NCBI RefSeq assembly: GCF_014697075.1
Contig: NZ_JACJRE010000017.1
Coordinates: 1-64,000 of the forward strand
Origin: Tolypothrix sp. FACHB-123
GTDB lineage: Bacteria > Cyanobacteriota > Cyanobacteriia > Cyanobacteriales > Nostocaceae
Direction: 5' to 3'
Length of the DNA stretch: 64,000 nucleotides
A program made the position numbers and the translations under genes. The notes beneath the pieces are model-generated. The model did not search any database and was not told where the DNA came from. It saw nothing but the letters and a program-made list of their open reading frames with translations. Positions within the stretch are counted from its first letter, which is position 1; every line of letters begins with the position of its first letter. Positions 1 through 8,599 of the stretch are shown one piece after another.

Positions 1-69
1 GATGTCAATACATATAAGGCTTTTGGCAAAATAAAGATGCTTTTTTTGTGTTTATATGAGTGCTATAAC

Positions 70-128
70 TAATAATTTGGCATAATAGCTACTGAAGAAC
101 CGAAAAACTGGAACTAGCTCAACTTAAT
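70..128 (+). pseudogene. Frameshifted 5' remnant of an HstK-type kinase
   Basis: Codons from 82 read I-I-A-T-E-E in one frame. From 102 the neighbouring frame reads E-K-L-E-L-A-Q-L-N and runs on into the open kinase frame. Restoring one base near 100-101 would join them into the stretch that precedes the TPR-like region in this family (compare the related gene at 13344-18734, which has R-Q-A-L-A-E-L-N-L-A-A-G here). Two stop codons (TAATAA, 70-75) lie further upstream in the first frame, and I see no clear kinase-ATPase sequence before them. The 5' part of the gene is therefore decayed. Whether more of it lies outside the window cannot be told. Confidence 0.6.
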
Positions 129-3100
129 TTGATCGCAGGAAGTAAAGCTAAATTAGCCACTGCTCATGAAGATGCTATTAGATATTTGCAAACTGGCTTA
201 CAACTTTTAGAAACGGATAGTTGGCAAAGTGAGTATCATTTGATATTAAATCTTTATATCGAATTAATGAAGGCTGAATATTTAAATATCAACTTTGAAA
301 AAGCAGCCAGCTATGCTGATGTTATTAAGCAAAATGCCAATACATTACTAGATAAAGTTAAAGCTTATGAAGCTTTAATGCAGATGTATATGGCGGAAAT
401 AAAGATGCAATTAGCTATTGATACTGGATTGCAATTATTGGAGATGTTGACAGTTAGTTTGGAGTCAGCACCACCGCAAAATTTGGATGTAGAGGATTTA
501 ATTCATTTACCAAAAATGACCGATCCAAATAAACTCGCAGCCATGCGGATATTAATTAACATGATTTCTGCGGCTTATTTTGCTAATCCAGCATTATTAC
601 CGTCGATTGTATTTACAATGATACATCTGTCTGTAAGCTATGGAAATTCTGCTGCTTCTACTTATGGATATGTTTTATATGGCTTGCTACTCTGCGGAAT
701 GTTATCGGAAATTGATGCTGGATATCGTTATGGTGAAGTTGCTTTAAATTTATTAGATAGATTTAATGCTAAAGAACTTAAATGTAGAATATTCCTAGTG
801 TGGAATGCTAATATTAAATTTTGGAAGCAGCATTTAAGAACAACAATAGAACCTTTAGTTGAAGCTGTACAATTTGGGTTAGAAAATGGAGATATAGAAT
901 ATGTAGGTTATTCTTCGATAAATCATTACCTACACATGTTATTCGTCGGAGAAAATTTAGAATCTGTATTTCAACAATTAGAACAATATCAGACTTTAAT
1001 GCACAAACTTAAACAACAGTGGACTGTTGATACACAAAAAGTTTGGTTGCAATTTATTTCTAATATTGTAGAAGCAACAGTGAATAAATTTGAATTGAAT
1101 GGCAGCTTTTGTAAGGAAGCGGAGATATTGCCATTATTTTTAGAATCAAATAATTATAATTCTCTGTTTTGTCTGTATTTAGCAAAAACTATCCTATCTT
1201 ATTTATTTAAACGCAGCAAAGATGCTGTTGATAGTGCAATTATCAGCAAACAATATCTAGAATCTGTTGCTGGACAAGTAACAGTTAGTCAACATAATTT
1301 TTACTATTCTCTAGCTTTGTTAGCTGAATATAATAACCAGTCTAATCTTGAACAAGAGCAATATATGCAACAAGTTTTAGCGAATCAGCAGCAAATGGCA
1401 AATTGGGCATTTCATGCACCGATGAATTATCAGCATAAGTACGATTTGGTAGCAGCAGAAAAGGCACGAGTTTTAGGCGAAAATTGGCAGGCTATGGAAT
1501 TGTACGATCAAGCGATTAAGGGTGCAAAAGAAAATCAATATATACATGAAGAAGCACTTGCAAATGAACTGGCGGCAGAATTTTATTTAGCTGCTGGTAA
1601 AGAAAAAATTGCCCAAATATATTTAAGTGATGCTTACTATTGTTATAGCCGTTGGGGCGCTAAAGCTAAGGTTGAAGATTTAGAAAAATCCTTTGCACAG
1701 TTATTGGTACCCATACTTAATCAAAGACAGTTGCTAGTTAATCAAGGTGACAACAATACTCTTACAAACCATCTATCTCTTGACTCTAATAGTACGAGTG
1801 TGACAGCACTTTTAGATTTAGAAACTGTGACTAAAGCTTCTTTAGCAATTGGCTCAGAAATTCAGTTAAATAATTTAATTGAAATTCTGATGCAGGTAAT
1901 GTTAGAAAATGTGGGAGGGAATAAATCTGCGCTAATTTTGCAAGCTGACGAACAATTAAATTTGGTTGCACTATATCAAAATCATCAGCCTTGCGAAATA
2001 TGCAATATACCTGTTGATAAAACTCAAAAAATTCCCGTAAGTTTAATTAATTATGTGTCCCATACTCAGGAATATATCTTATTTCATGATGCTACTAGAA
2101 ATCACAACTTTGCCGCAGATTCTTATATAGTTGAATATCAACCAAAATCTATATTATGTACTCCTATAATCAACCAAGGTAAGCTGATTGGTATTCTTTA
2201 TTTAGAAAATAGTTTGATAGTTGATGCGTTTACTCAAGATAGATTACAAATTCTCAAACTTCTGGCTTCTCAAGCAGCTATATCTTTAGAAAATGCTCAG
2301 CTATATGCAAATCTAGAAAATAAAGTTGCGGCTAGAACCCAGGAATTAAATACAAAAAATCTGCGTTTGCAAGAAACACTAAGCGAACTGAAAATTATGC
2401 AAAGCAAACTTATCCAATCGGAAAAAATGTCTGGTTTGGGACAATTAGTGGCTGGTGTGGCTCATGAAATTAATAATCCGATTAACTTTATTTACGCTAA
2501 TATTGAACCTGCTAAAGAATATATTTTATCTTTGCTGCACTTGATTGAAGTTTATCAACAAGAATATCCGCAGTTGACACCTTTAGTTGAGCAAACTCAA
2601 GAAAATATAGATTTGGAATTTTTAATAGATGATTTGCAAAAAATTCTCGATTCGATGAAGATGGGAGCTAACCGAATTCGGAATATTGTTTTAGGGTTGC
2701 GTAACTTTTCGCGGTTGGATGAAGCAGATGTTAAGTCTGTAGATATTCATGAAGGGATAGATAATACATTAATGCTGTTGCAGACACGCTTAGTTGCTAA
2801 CCCAAAATATCCAGCAATTACTATAGTAAAAAATTACGGTCAATTGCCTTTAATTACCTGCTACACTGCGCAGTTAAATCAGGTATTTCTCAATATTATT
2901 ACTAATGCAATTGATGCTTTGCATGGAAGTCATCAACAGCGATCGCTCTCAAAAATGCAAAATTATACTAGTACAATTACTATTTACACTCAAGTTATTA
3001 ATAGCGATTGGGTGCGCATCTCTATTAAAGACAATGGTCTTGGTATCCCGAAGAATATTCAACCGCGCATTTTTGATCCATTTTTTACTACTAAGCCTGT

Positions 3101-3272
3101 AGGTGAAGGTACTGGCTTAGGATTATCTATCAGTTATCAAATTGTAGTTGATAAGCATGGTGGACAAATAGACTGTATTTCCCTACCCGATGAAGGAACA
3201 GAGTTTGTCATCGAAATTCCTATTACCCAGAAAACTACTGAGTCTACTCCGGTATTGAACCAGAAGATATAG
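129..3272 (+). CDS. 5'-truncated HstK-type protein: TPR-like region, GAF and histidine kinase
   Basis: This 1047-codon frame corresponds to the C-terminal ~60% of the 1796-aa dual kinase at 13344-18734. It has the helical, TPR-like middle region (residues ~1-530), a GAF domain (~570-730), a short coiled coil and a class I histidine kinase. The H box (G-V-A-H-E-I-N-N-P) puts the phospho-accepting His at 779. The N box (N-x-x-T-N-A-I-D-A), G1 (D-N-G-L-G-I-P) and G2 (G-E-G-T-G-L-G-L) are all intact. The N-terminal Ser/Thr kinase and ATPase domains of the family are missing. The only upstream start is a TTG inside conserved sequence with no ribosome-binding site, and homology continues upstream in a shifted frame. 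It is probably a degraded gene whose kinase half is still open. If expressed it would be a cytosolic sensor kinase. Confidence 0.7.
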   Translation: MIAGSKAKLATAHEDAIRYLQTGLQLLETDSWQSEYHLILNLYIELMKAEYLNINFEKAASYADVIKQNANTLLDKVKAYEALMQMYMAEIKMQLAIDTGLQLLEMLTVSLESAPPQNLDVEDLIHLPKMTDPNKLAAMRILINMISAAYFANPALLPSIVFTMIHLSVSYGNSAASTYGYVLYGLLLCGMLSEIDAGYRYGEVALNLLDRFNAKELKCRIFLVWNANIKFWKQHLRTTIEPLVEAVQFGLENGDIEYVGYSSINHYLHMLFVGENLESVFQQLEQYQTLMHKLKQQWTVDTQKVWLQFISNIVEATVNKFELNGSFCKEAEILPLFLESNNYNSLFCLYLAKTILSYLFKRSKDAVDSAIISKQYLESVAGQVTVSQHNFYYSLALLAEYNNQSNLEQEQYMQQVLANQQQMANWAFHAPMNYQHKYDLVAAEKARVLGENWQAMELYDQAIKGAKENQYIHEEALANELAAEFYLAAGKEKIAQIYLSDAYYCYSRWGAKAKVEDLEKSFAQLLVPILNQRQLLVNQGDNNTLTNHLSLDSNSTSVTALLDLETVTKASLAIGSEIQLNNLIEILMQVMLENVGGNKSALILQADEQLNLVALYQNHQPCEICNIPVDKTQKIPVSLINYVSHTQEYILFHDATRNHNFAADSYIVEYQPKSILCTPIINQGKLIGILYLENSLIVDAFTQDRLQILKLLASQAAISLENAQLYANLENKVAARTQELNTKNLRLQETLSELKIMQSKLIQSEKMSGLGQLVAGVAHEINNPINFIYANIEPAKEYILSLLHLIEVYQQEYPQLTPLVEQTQENIDLEFLIDDLQKILDSMKMGANRIRNIVLGLRNFSRLDEADVKSVDIHEGIDNTLMLLQTRLVANPKYPAITIVKNYGQLPLITCYTAQLNQVFLNIITNAIDALHGSHQQRSLSKMQNYTSTITIYTQVINSDWVRISIKDNGLGIPKNIQPRIFDPFFTTKPVGEGTGLGLSISYQIVVDKHGGQIDCISLPDEGTEFVIEIPITQKTTESTPVLNQKI

Positions 3273-3305
3273 GATAGAGATCCTAGCATCAAATCGCGAT
3301 CGCTT

Positions 3306-4352
3306 ATGTCTGTTATACCGCTAATTTCTTCTGTTGACTTGACTTCTCCATTATTAGGCGCTTCTGTAGCTGAATTAACTGCTTGGGTACAGCAGCAAGG
3401 ACAACCAGCTTATCGAGGTAAGCAGCTACATGATTGGATATATCACAAGGGAGTGCGATCGCTAGCTGATATTTCTGTCTTTCCTAAACAATGGCGTGCT
3501 GAAGTCGCAGATATCCCCATTGGACGTTCCAGCATACACCACCGCGCTGTTGCAGCTGATGGCACAATTAAGTATCTGTTGCAACTTGCAGATGGGCAAA
3601 TTGTGGAAGCTGTGGGGATTCCTAGCGATAAGCGGTTAACTGTCTGTGTTTCTACCCAGGTGGGTTGTCCGATGGCTTGTGATTTCTGTGCTACGGGTAA
3701 AGGTGGTTACAAGCGCAATTTAGCCCGCCATGAAATTGTCGATCAGGTGTTGACGGTACAAGAAGATTTTCAGCAACGAGTCAGCCATGTGGTATTTATG
3801 GGCATGGGGGAACCGTTGTTAAATACTGAGAATGTGCTTGCAGCTTTAAGATCCTTAAATCAAGATGTCGGTATTGGACAGCGATTACTGACTGTTTCTA
3901 CTGTGGGAATTCGCGATCGCATTCGTCAGTTAGCCCAGCATCATTTACAAATTACTCTTGCTGTTAGCCTCCACGCCCCTAATCAAGAACTCCGAGAACA
4001 GCTAATTCCTAGCGCCCGCTTTTATCCCATCGAAGATTTATTGGCGGAATGTCGGGAATATGTGGAAATTACTGGCCGTCGCGTGAGTTTTGAATACATA
4101 CTCTTAGCGGGAGTAAACGATTTACCCGAACAAGCCTTGGAACTAGCCAAACGCTTGCGGGGTTTTCAAAGCCATGTGAATCTGATTCCTTACAATCCCA
4201 TTGAAGAAGTAGATTATAAACGCCCTACTAGCGATCGCATTCAAGCCTTTGTTAATGTCCTAAAACAGCAATTTATTGCTGTCAGCGTCCGTTATTCTCG
4301 CGGTTTAGAAGCTGATGCTGCTTGTGGACAATTGCGATCGCGTAAACAGTGA
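3306..4352 (+). CDS. rlmN: 23S rRNA (adenine2503-C2) methyltransferase RlmN
   Basis: RlmN is a radical-SAM enzyme that methylates C2 of A2503 in 23S rRNA, and in many bacteria A37 of some tRNAs, in the cytosol. The 348-aa length is normal. The [4Fe-4S] motif C-x3-C-x2-C is at C121, C125 and C128 ([10 protein letters not shown]). The GEP-like stretch G-M-G-E-P follows, and the C-terminal S-R-G-x-D/E-x-x-A-A-C-G-Q-L motif supplies the second catalytic Cys, about C340. The gene starts 33 bp after the kinase frame and ends before a strong hairpin terminator (4532-4562). The family call is secure. Confidence 0.95.
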   Translation: MSVIPLISSVDLTSPLLGASVAELTAWVQQQGQPAYRGKQLHDWIYHKGVRSLADISVFPKQWRAEVADIPIGRSSIHHRAVAADGTIKYLLQLADGQIVEAVGIPSDKRLTVCVSTQVGCPMACDFCATGKGGYKRNLARHEIVDQVLTVQEDFQQRVSHVVFMGMGEPLLNTENVLAALRSLNQDVGIGQRLLTVSTVGIRDRIRQLAQHHLQITLAVSLHAPNQELREQLIPSARFYPIEDLLAECREYVEITGRRVSFEYILLAGVNDLPEQALELAKRLRGFQSHVNLIPYNPIEEVDYKRPTSDRIQAFVNVLKQQFIAVSVRYSRGLEADAACGQLRSRKQ

Positions 4353-4382
4353 ACAAGGCAAAACCCGCATTTCTCACAAGCA

Positions 4383-4445
4383 GTAGGGGCGGGTTCACAG
4401 ATATGATTCCATTATTCACGACTATCTTGCTTAACCCGCCCCTAC
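4383..4445. repeat. 63-bp GCGGGTT palindromic repeat, copy 1
   Basis: Ends GTAGGGGCGGGTT and AACCCGCCCCTAC form inverted arms around a variable AT-rich middle. It is 63 bp, like the copies at 5352, 36682 and 51235; the one at 28999 is 64 bp. Copy 3 (26015-26259) is split by another element. This copy lies between rlmN and its terminator. It is a dispersed intergenic palindrome of unknown function. Confidence 0.85.
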
Positions 4446-4531
4446 GACCTCTGGACAAAGAGAAATCTAGGTATTGAAAAATTTGGTGAGAAATCCAGGA
4501 AAAGCTTTTTGTCTTTCTCTAATTAATATTA

Positions 4532-4562
4532 AGAGCGTTGTGTAAATAACACAGCGCTCTTT
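4532..4562 (+). terminator. Rho-independent terminator, rlmN / small zinc-ribbon gene
   Basis: A 12-bp stem (AAGAGCGTTGTG against CACAGCGCTCTT, one G-U pair on transcription) encloses the loop TAAATAA and is followed by TTATTATTA. It lies between the convergent genes rlmN (+) and the small gene at 4608-4787 (-). The opposite strand is also AT-rich after the stem, so it could serve both. Confidence 0.8.
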
Positions 4563-4607
4563 ATTATTAAAACTAATAGTTGAAGCTATCAGATAAAAAA
4601 TTAGATT

Positions 4608-4787
4608 TTACATTTTGGCATGAATACCAGGGGCATAAGCCTCAATGACTCTAGCAGTGCGTGTACAAGTAATCATCAAGTAATCACAAGTTGGGCATTG
4701 GGTACGAGTTATTTGGCTATCAGAAATATAGTGACGTTCAGCCTTACTGCCACAGTTGGGGCAGCAAATTTCTTGTACTATTTGCAT
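4608..4787 (-). CDS. Small conserved cyanobacterial zinc-ribbon protein (59 aa)
   Basis: A 59-residue protein with two closely spaced cysteine knuckles, C-C-P-N-C near the N-terminus (residues 8-12) and C-P-T-C at 31-34, the usual geometry of a zinc ribbon. The central I-T-R-T-Q and the tail V-I-E-A-Y-A-P-G-I fit a family I recall as widespread in cyanobacteria and often mislabelled as the PriA helicase; it is far too short to be a helicase. A GGGA stretch lies about 9 bases upstream of the ATG. It converges on rlmN and shares the hairpin at 4532-4562. The function is unknown; nucleic-acid or protein binding is only inferred from the fold. Confidence 0.75.
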   Translation of the reverse strand: MQIVQEICCPNCGSKAERHYISDSQITRTQCPTCDYLMITCTRTARVIEAYAPGIHAKM

Positions 4788-5351
4788 TGTTAATTCCCTG
4801 GTTGTAAATGAATTATGGTAAGTAAAAACAGCTAATCATCCCAGCCAATCGCTGGTTTAATGCAAATTAATAAAATCCTCTATAATTTGCCTAACTTCTT
4901 TAAACAAACTTCAATTTTTTAAAACAAGACTTTATTATCTTTCTATTATCCTAACGGATCTACTAGTTTAACATCTCACTTTGGATATATAAATTAATTT
5001 TTGGGAAGGCTCCTATTTAGAAATTTACTGATCCCTACTAATAATGCTTGGAGATAATCTCATTTGCAGTGATCTCGCGCATTAGTCTGTATATTAATAG
5101 CAAAAAGTTAAACCCAGAAAAATACTGTAACTTTAGGCACAAAAAATCTTTTTTAAGCTTTACTTAATATTTTTCCTGATGGAGATGATTTATCGCGAAA
5201 CAATTTAATTAAAACTTCCAATCTTCATGACTCAGAGCTTGGGTGATGTCTGTTAGGCTAGTTGTTGGTAATGGGTAATGGGGAATGGGTAATAGGTAAT
5301 GGGTTATCCCAGCTATCAATTACCCATAACTTTTTTCTTGGTCAGTTGTCA
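4788..5351. other. AT-rich intergenic region with a degenerate TAATGGG run
   Basis: No credible gene is visible on either strand. From about 5265 to 5308 there is a short imperfect tandem run based on TAATGGG/TAATAGG, the slipped-repeat type common between cyanobacterial genes. The rest is AT-rich and holds no recognisable RNA gene. Confidence 0.5.
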
Positions 5352-5414
5352 GTAGGGGCGGGTTTATGAGAGATTTTTATAGATATTTGAGGATATCTGT
5401 AAACCCGCCCGTAC
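5352..5414. repeat. 63-bp GCGGGTT palindromic repeat, copy 2
   Basis: It starts GTAGGGGCGGGTT and ends AACCCGCCCGTAC, with A-G-A-T-A-T rich inner sequence shared with the other copies. It lies downstream of uvrC, beyond the uvrC terminator. Confidence 0.85.
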
Positions 5415-5463
5415 AGTTGTCATTAGTAACAAAATATAAAAATCTTTCTTAAGAAACTTTTAC

Positions 5464-5496
5464 AAAAAAATTCGCATCAGGATTGAAGTCCTGATG
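5464..5496 (-). terminator. uvrC: Rho-independent terminator of uvrC
   Basis: On the minus strand CATCAGGA, a 6-base loop and TCCTGATG form a perfect 8-bp stem, followed by CGAATTTTTTTG. It lies about 57 bp after the uvrC stop codon, in the right orientation. Confidence 0.75.
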
Positions 5497-5552
5497 ACGA
5501 AATTAAAATAATTTGGAAATAATCTATCGCTTGGATAGACTCTGGATTATCC

Positions 5553-7424
5553 TTAAGCAGGATGAAAATAATCGTAGATTTCTTGAGCTAAACGCGGGCC
5601 GATGTTGGGAACTTCTGCGAGTTGGGCGGGTGTGGCTTGGCGAATATAATCGACGGAACGGAAATGTCCTAGCAGCTGCTTTTGGCGATAGTGTCCTAAA
5701 CCAGGAATTTCATCTAAACGCGATCGCTTTAATTTATCACTGCGTTGTTGACGATGGAAACTCACTGCAAAACGATGAGCTTCATCCCGCAATCGACGTA
5801 ATAGTTGGACTCCTGGTTGTTCTGCGTTGGTTTCTAAAGGTTGAGATTCTCCAGGTACAAAAATCTCTTCCCGTCGCTTTGCTAAACTAACAACGCGCAA
5901 GTCTTCTAATAAGTTCATATCTTGCAAGATAGCGACAACCGATGATAATTGTCCTTTACCGCCATCAATCATGACTAAATCCGGCCAGTCAGGGTTACCC
6001 CCACGTTGTAATTGTGGATCTTCAATATATTTGCGAAAGCGGCGCTGGATGACTTCGGCTAAACTGGCGAAATCATCGGAATGTCCGGCGGTAACGTTGG
6101 GATTTTTGATTTTGTAGTGACGATAGTGCTGTTTGGCGGGTAAGCCATCGATAAATACTACTTGAGAAGCAACTGCATTTGACCCTTGAATGTGAGAAAT
6201 GTCGTAACCTTCAATGCGGTGGGGTAAATCTGGTAAATCGACAATTGCAGCTAAATCTTCCATTGCTTGCTGATTGCGATCGCCCAATTTTTGCATTCTT
6301 TGCAATTCATATTGAGCATTACGCTCTACCATCTCAATTAATTCTGCCTTAGTTTGGCGTTGGGGCGCTAAAATTGTCACTTTCCGCCCTTTACGCCCAG
6401 TTAAAACATCCGCCAAAATTTCCCCTTGTGGTAACTCATGCTGTACCAATATTTCTATGGGAATTTCCACAGCATCAGCAGTTTGGTAATGTTCTTCTAA
6501 AACTCGTTGTAAAATCGCCCCAGGTTCAGCATGAGCATCCGCCACAAATGCTAAACGTCCGACTAATTGCCCAGCCCGAATTTGGAATAATTGAATATAA
6601 GCTAGTTGTTCATCTGCGGCTAAGGCAATCGCATCTCGCGACACTGTATCATCTGGTAAGGATACTTTTTGCTGTGCAGTCAGGGATTTTAACCCAGAGA
6701 TTTGATCGCGAATCCGCGCTGCTGCTTCAAAATTCAACGCTTCAGCGGCTTTCTCCATTTGTTGTGTCAAAATCTCAATTAATTCTTGAGTCCGACCTTG
6801 AAATACCATCGCTACTTTTTGCACAGTTTTGCGGTATTCTTCCGGTGTAATTAATTTTTGACACACCCCAGGACAGCGCCCTAAATCATAATTTAAACAA
6901 GGACGGTCTTTAAATAATGGTTGGGGTCGTTGTCGTAGGGCAAAAATTCGCTTGGATATGCGTAATATTTCCCTTAATAAACCTGCATCTGTATAAGGGC
7001 CGTAAAACTTATCTTTTTCTTTGCCTAATTGACGTTTGCGGGTAATAAAAATCCGCGGATATTGTTCCGACCATGTGATGCAGACATAGGGATATTTTTT
7101 ATCATCTTTCAGCAGTACATTAAAATATGGCTGATGCTGCTTAATTAAATTCGCTTCCAACGCCAAAGCTTCCGCTTCGGTATCGGTCACAATAAATTCA
7201 ATTTCTGCCACTTGTTTTACCATTGTGGCAATGCGATCGCTTTTATTGTAGCCATCACGAAAATAGGAACGCACCCGCGATCGCAATTTCCGCGATTTAC
7301 CTATATAGATAATGCGATCGCCTCCATCCCGCATTAAATAAACACCTGGTTCCGGCGGTATCTCGGCTAGACGGTTTTCCAGGCGTTCGGTATCTTTAAC
7401 TAGTGTTTGGGCAATTTGTGTCAC
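5553..7424 (-). CDS. uvrC: Excinuclease ABC subunit C (UvrC)
   Basis: UvrC makes the dual incisions around a lesion in nucleotide-excision repair, together with UvrA and UvrB. A GIY-YIG nuclease domain lies near the N-terminus (P-G-V-Y-L-M, I-I-Y-I-G-K-S; 3' incision). A UVR/UvrB-binding motif follows (~205-240), then the RNase H-like domain for the 5' incision ([10 protein letters not shown]) and C-terminal helix-hairpin-helix repeats (~570-623). The start used here is a GTG at 7424 (623 aa). A TTG three codons upstream (7433) is also possible. Neither has a strong ribosome-binding site. Confidence 0.94.
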   Translation of the reverse strand: MTQIAQTLVKDTERLENRLAEIPPEPGVYLMRDGGDRIIYIGKSRKLRSRVRSYFRDGYNKSDRIATMVKQVAEIEFIVTDTEAEALALEANLIKQHQPYFNVLLKDDKKYPYVCITWSEQYPRIFITRKRQLGKEKDKFYGPYTDAGLLREILRISKRIFALRQRPQPLFKDRPCLNYDLGRCPGVCQKLITPEEYRKTVQKVAMVFQGRTQELIEILTQQMEKAAEALNFEAAARIRDQISGLKSLTAQQKVSLPDDTVSRDAIALAADEQLAYIQLFQIRAGQLVGRLAFVADAHAEPGAILQRVLEEHYQTADAVEIPIEILVQHELPQGEILADVLTGRKGRKVTILAPQRQTKAELIEMVERNAQYELQRMQKLGDRNQQAMEDLAAIVDLPDLPHRIEGYDISHIQGSNAVASQVVFIDGLPAKQHYRHYKIKNPNVTAGHSDDFASLAEVIQRRFRKYIEDPQLQRGGNPDWPDLVMIDGGKGQLSSVVAILQDMNLLEDLRVVSLAKRREEIFVPGESQPLETNAEQPGVQLLRRLRDEAHRFAVSFHRQQRSDKLKRSRLDEIPGLGHYRQKQLLGHFRSVDYIRQATPAQLAEVPNIGPRLAQEIYDYFHPA

Positions 7425-7499
7425 GATTCGCAAATAGGTAAATTGACAAATCCACCTATTTCTATTTTAGGGAAAATCGGATTTTTTTGCCTTAGCTTC

Positions 7500-7557
7500 C
7501 CAGTCAACCGTCAACCGCGCCGCACTGAGCCTGTCGAAGTGTCAACCGTCAACGCTA
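7500..7557. repeat. Heptamer repeat array interrupted by a CACTGAGC element
   Basis: Tandem GTCAACC heptamers are broken by a short unit (GCCGCACTGAGCCTGTCGAAGTG) and then resume as GTCAACCGTCAAC. The same CACTGAGC..GTC..AGTG unit occurs near 35912. It is one of several cases here of one short repeat inside another. Confidence 0.6.
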
Positions 7558-7585
7558 AAATAAACCGATGATCCATGACAAAGGA

Positions 7586-8017
7586 CTAAAAACTAATATT
7601 CTTTTTACAAGCTAATTTTTCGGAAATTGTCATAATTAACTCTTGTAGATTCACAGGTTTAACAAAGTAGCGACAAGCCCCCAATTTCATTGCTTTTTCT
7701 TGGTCGTCTTTAAACGCAAATGCGGAAACTACAATAACGGGTATTCTGGAAAAGAATGGTTTATGCTGAAATTTTTCTAGCAATGAATAACCATCAATAT
7801 CCGGTAACTTCAAATCTAGTAATATTAACTCCGGTTGAAATTTTTCGATAGTTGAGAATAAAGCAGAACCTAAAGATAAACTGTGGACATGATATCCACA
7901 ATAACTTAGATAGTCGCTCATCAACATTCGATTTACATCATTATCCTCAACTAGTAATATTCGCCTTAATTGTTGCGAATTTAACCGCTGATTTATTGGG
8001 AGTAATTGTGCTGTCAT
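7586..8017 (-). CDS. Single-domain response regulator receiver protein
   Basis: A 143-aa CheY-like protein with nothing beyond the receiver fold. The acidic pair (E24/D25), phospho-acceptor D68 (L-L-D-L-K-L-P-D), the Ser of V-V-S-A and K120 (F-V-K-P) are all present. With no output domain it should act as a phosphorelay intermediate or by protein contact. It is not adjacent to a kinase gene here. The upstream region is AT-rich and long. Confidence 0.88.
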   Translation of the reverse strand: MTAQLLPINQRLNSQQLRRILLVEDNDVNRMLMSDYLSYCGYHVHSLSLGSALFSTIEKFQPELILLDLKLPDIDGYSLLEKFQHKPFFSRIPVIVVSAFAFKDDQEKAMKLGACRYFVKPVNLQELIMTISEKLACKKNISF

Positions 8018-8599
8018 TTTAGCTATATTTGATTATTAATCCACCACTGATGACCGAAAAAAACCCAATCAGACTTTTTACACTATATCAATACCTCAGT
8101 AAATTAACTTCACAATTTGCAAACAAAGTTGTAATAAATTCAAATTAGTTTTTTCTAACCACGCTTTATAGTATTATCCCGATTGACATTTTCTAAAAAA
8201 GTTAATAATTTCTTCAACTATTTTTTTTGTGATTTATGGTAATAAATAAATTGGTGTACTTTCTGAGATTTTAATCCTAAGCATTAAATAACTCTAAAAA
8301 TAGCAAAATTTATGTGTTGTAGCTAAATAAAAATATCAGCTAGAAGGCAAGCCAGATAAAGAATTGCGGGATTGCACATCAGGTTTTACGAGTATTCTGT
8401 AGAACCTATCAATAGTAACGACAATTTTTATAAACCAGATGCTATTTTTATTTTGATTCCTTGACATAAGAACGATCTCAAGGTTGATTTAGCAGCAAAA
8501 GTTAAAGTTTGCGGTGTTGCGAGATCGATATCTCGACAAATTTCTGTTTGATTTTCAGTACTAAGCCAAAATGGGAATAATCTGCTTAGTCACAGGTTT
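8018..8599. other. AT-rich intergenic region between divergent genes
   Basis: It separates the divergent response-regulator (-) and STAND (+) genes. It is AT-rich with no convincing gene, tandem array or RNA. A short palindrome CGAGAT-CGAT-ATCTCG lies at about 8520-8535, upstream of the STAND gene, and could be an operator, but nothing else supports that. Confidence 0.4.

Noticed and set aside
5513..6850. Plus-strand frames opposite uvrC
   Set aside because: They overlap a clearly coding minus-strand gene and resemble no protein family.
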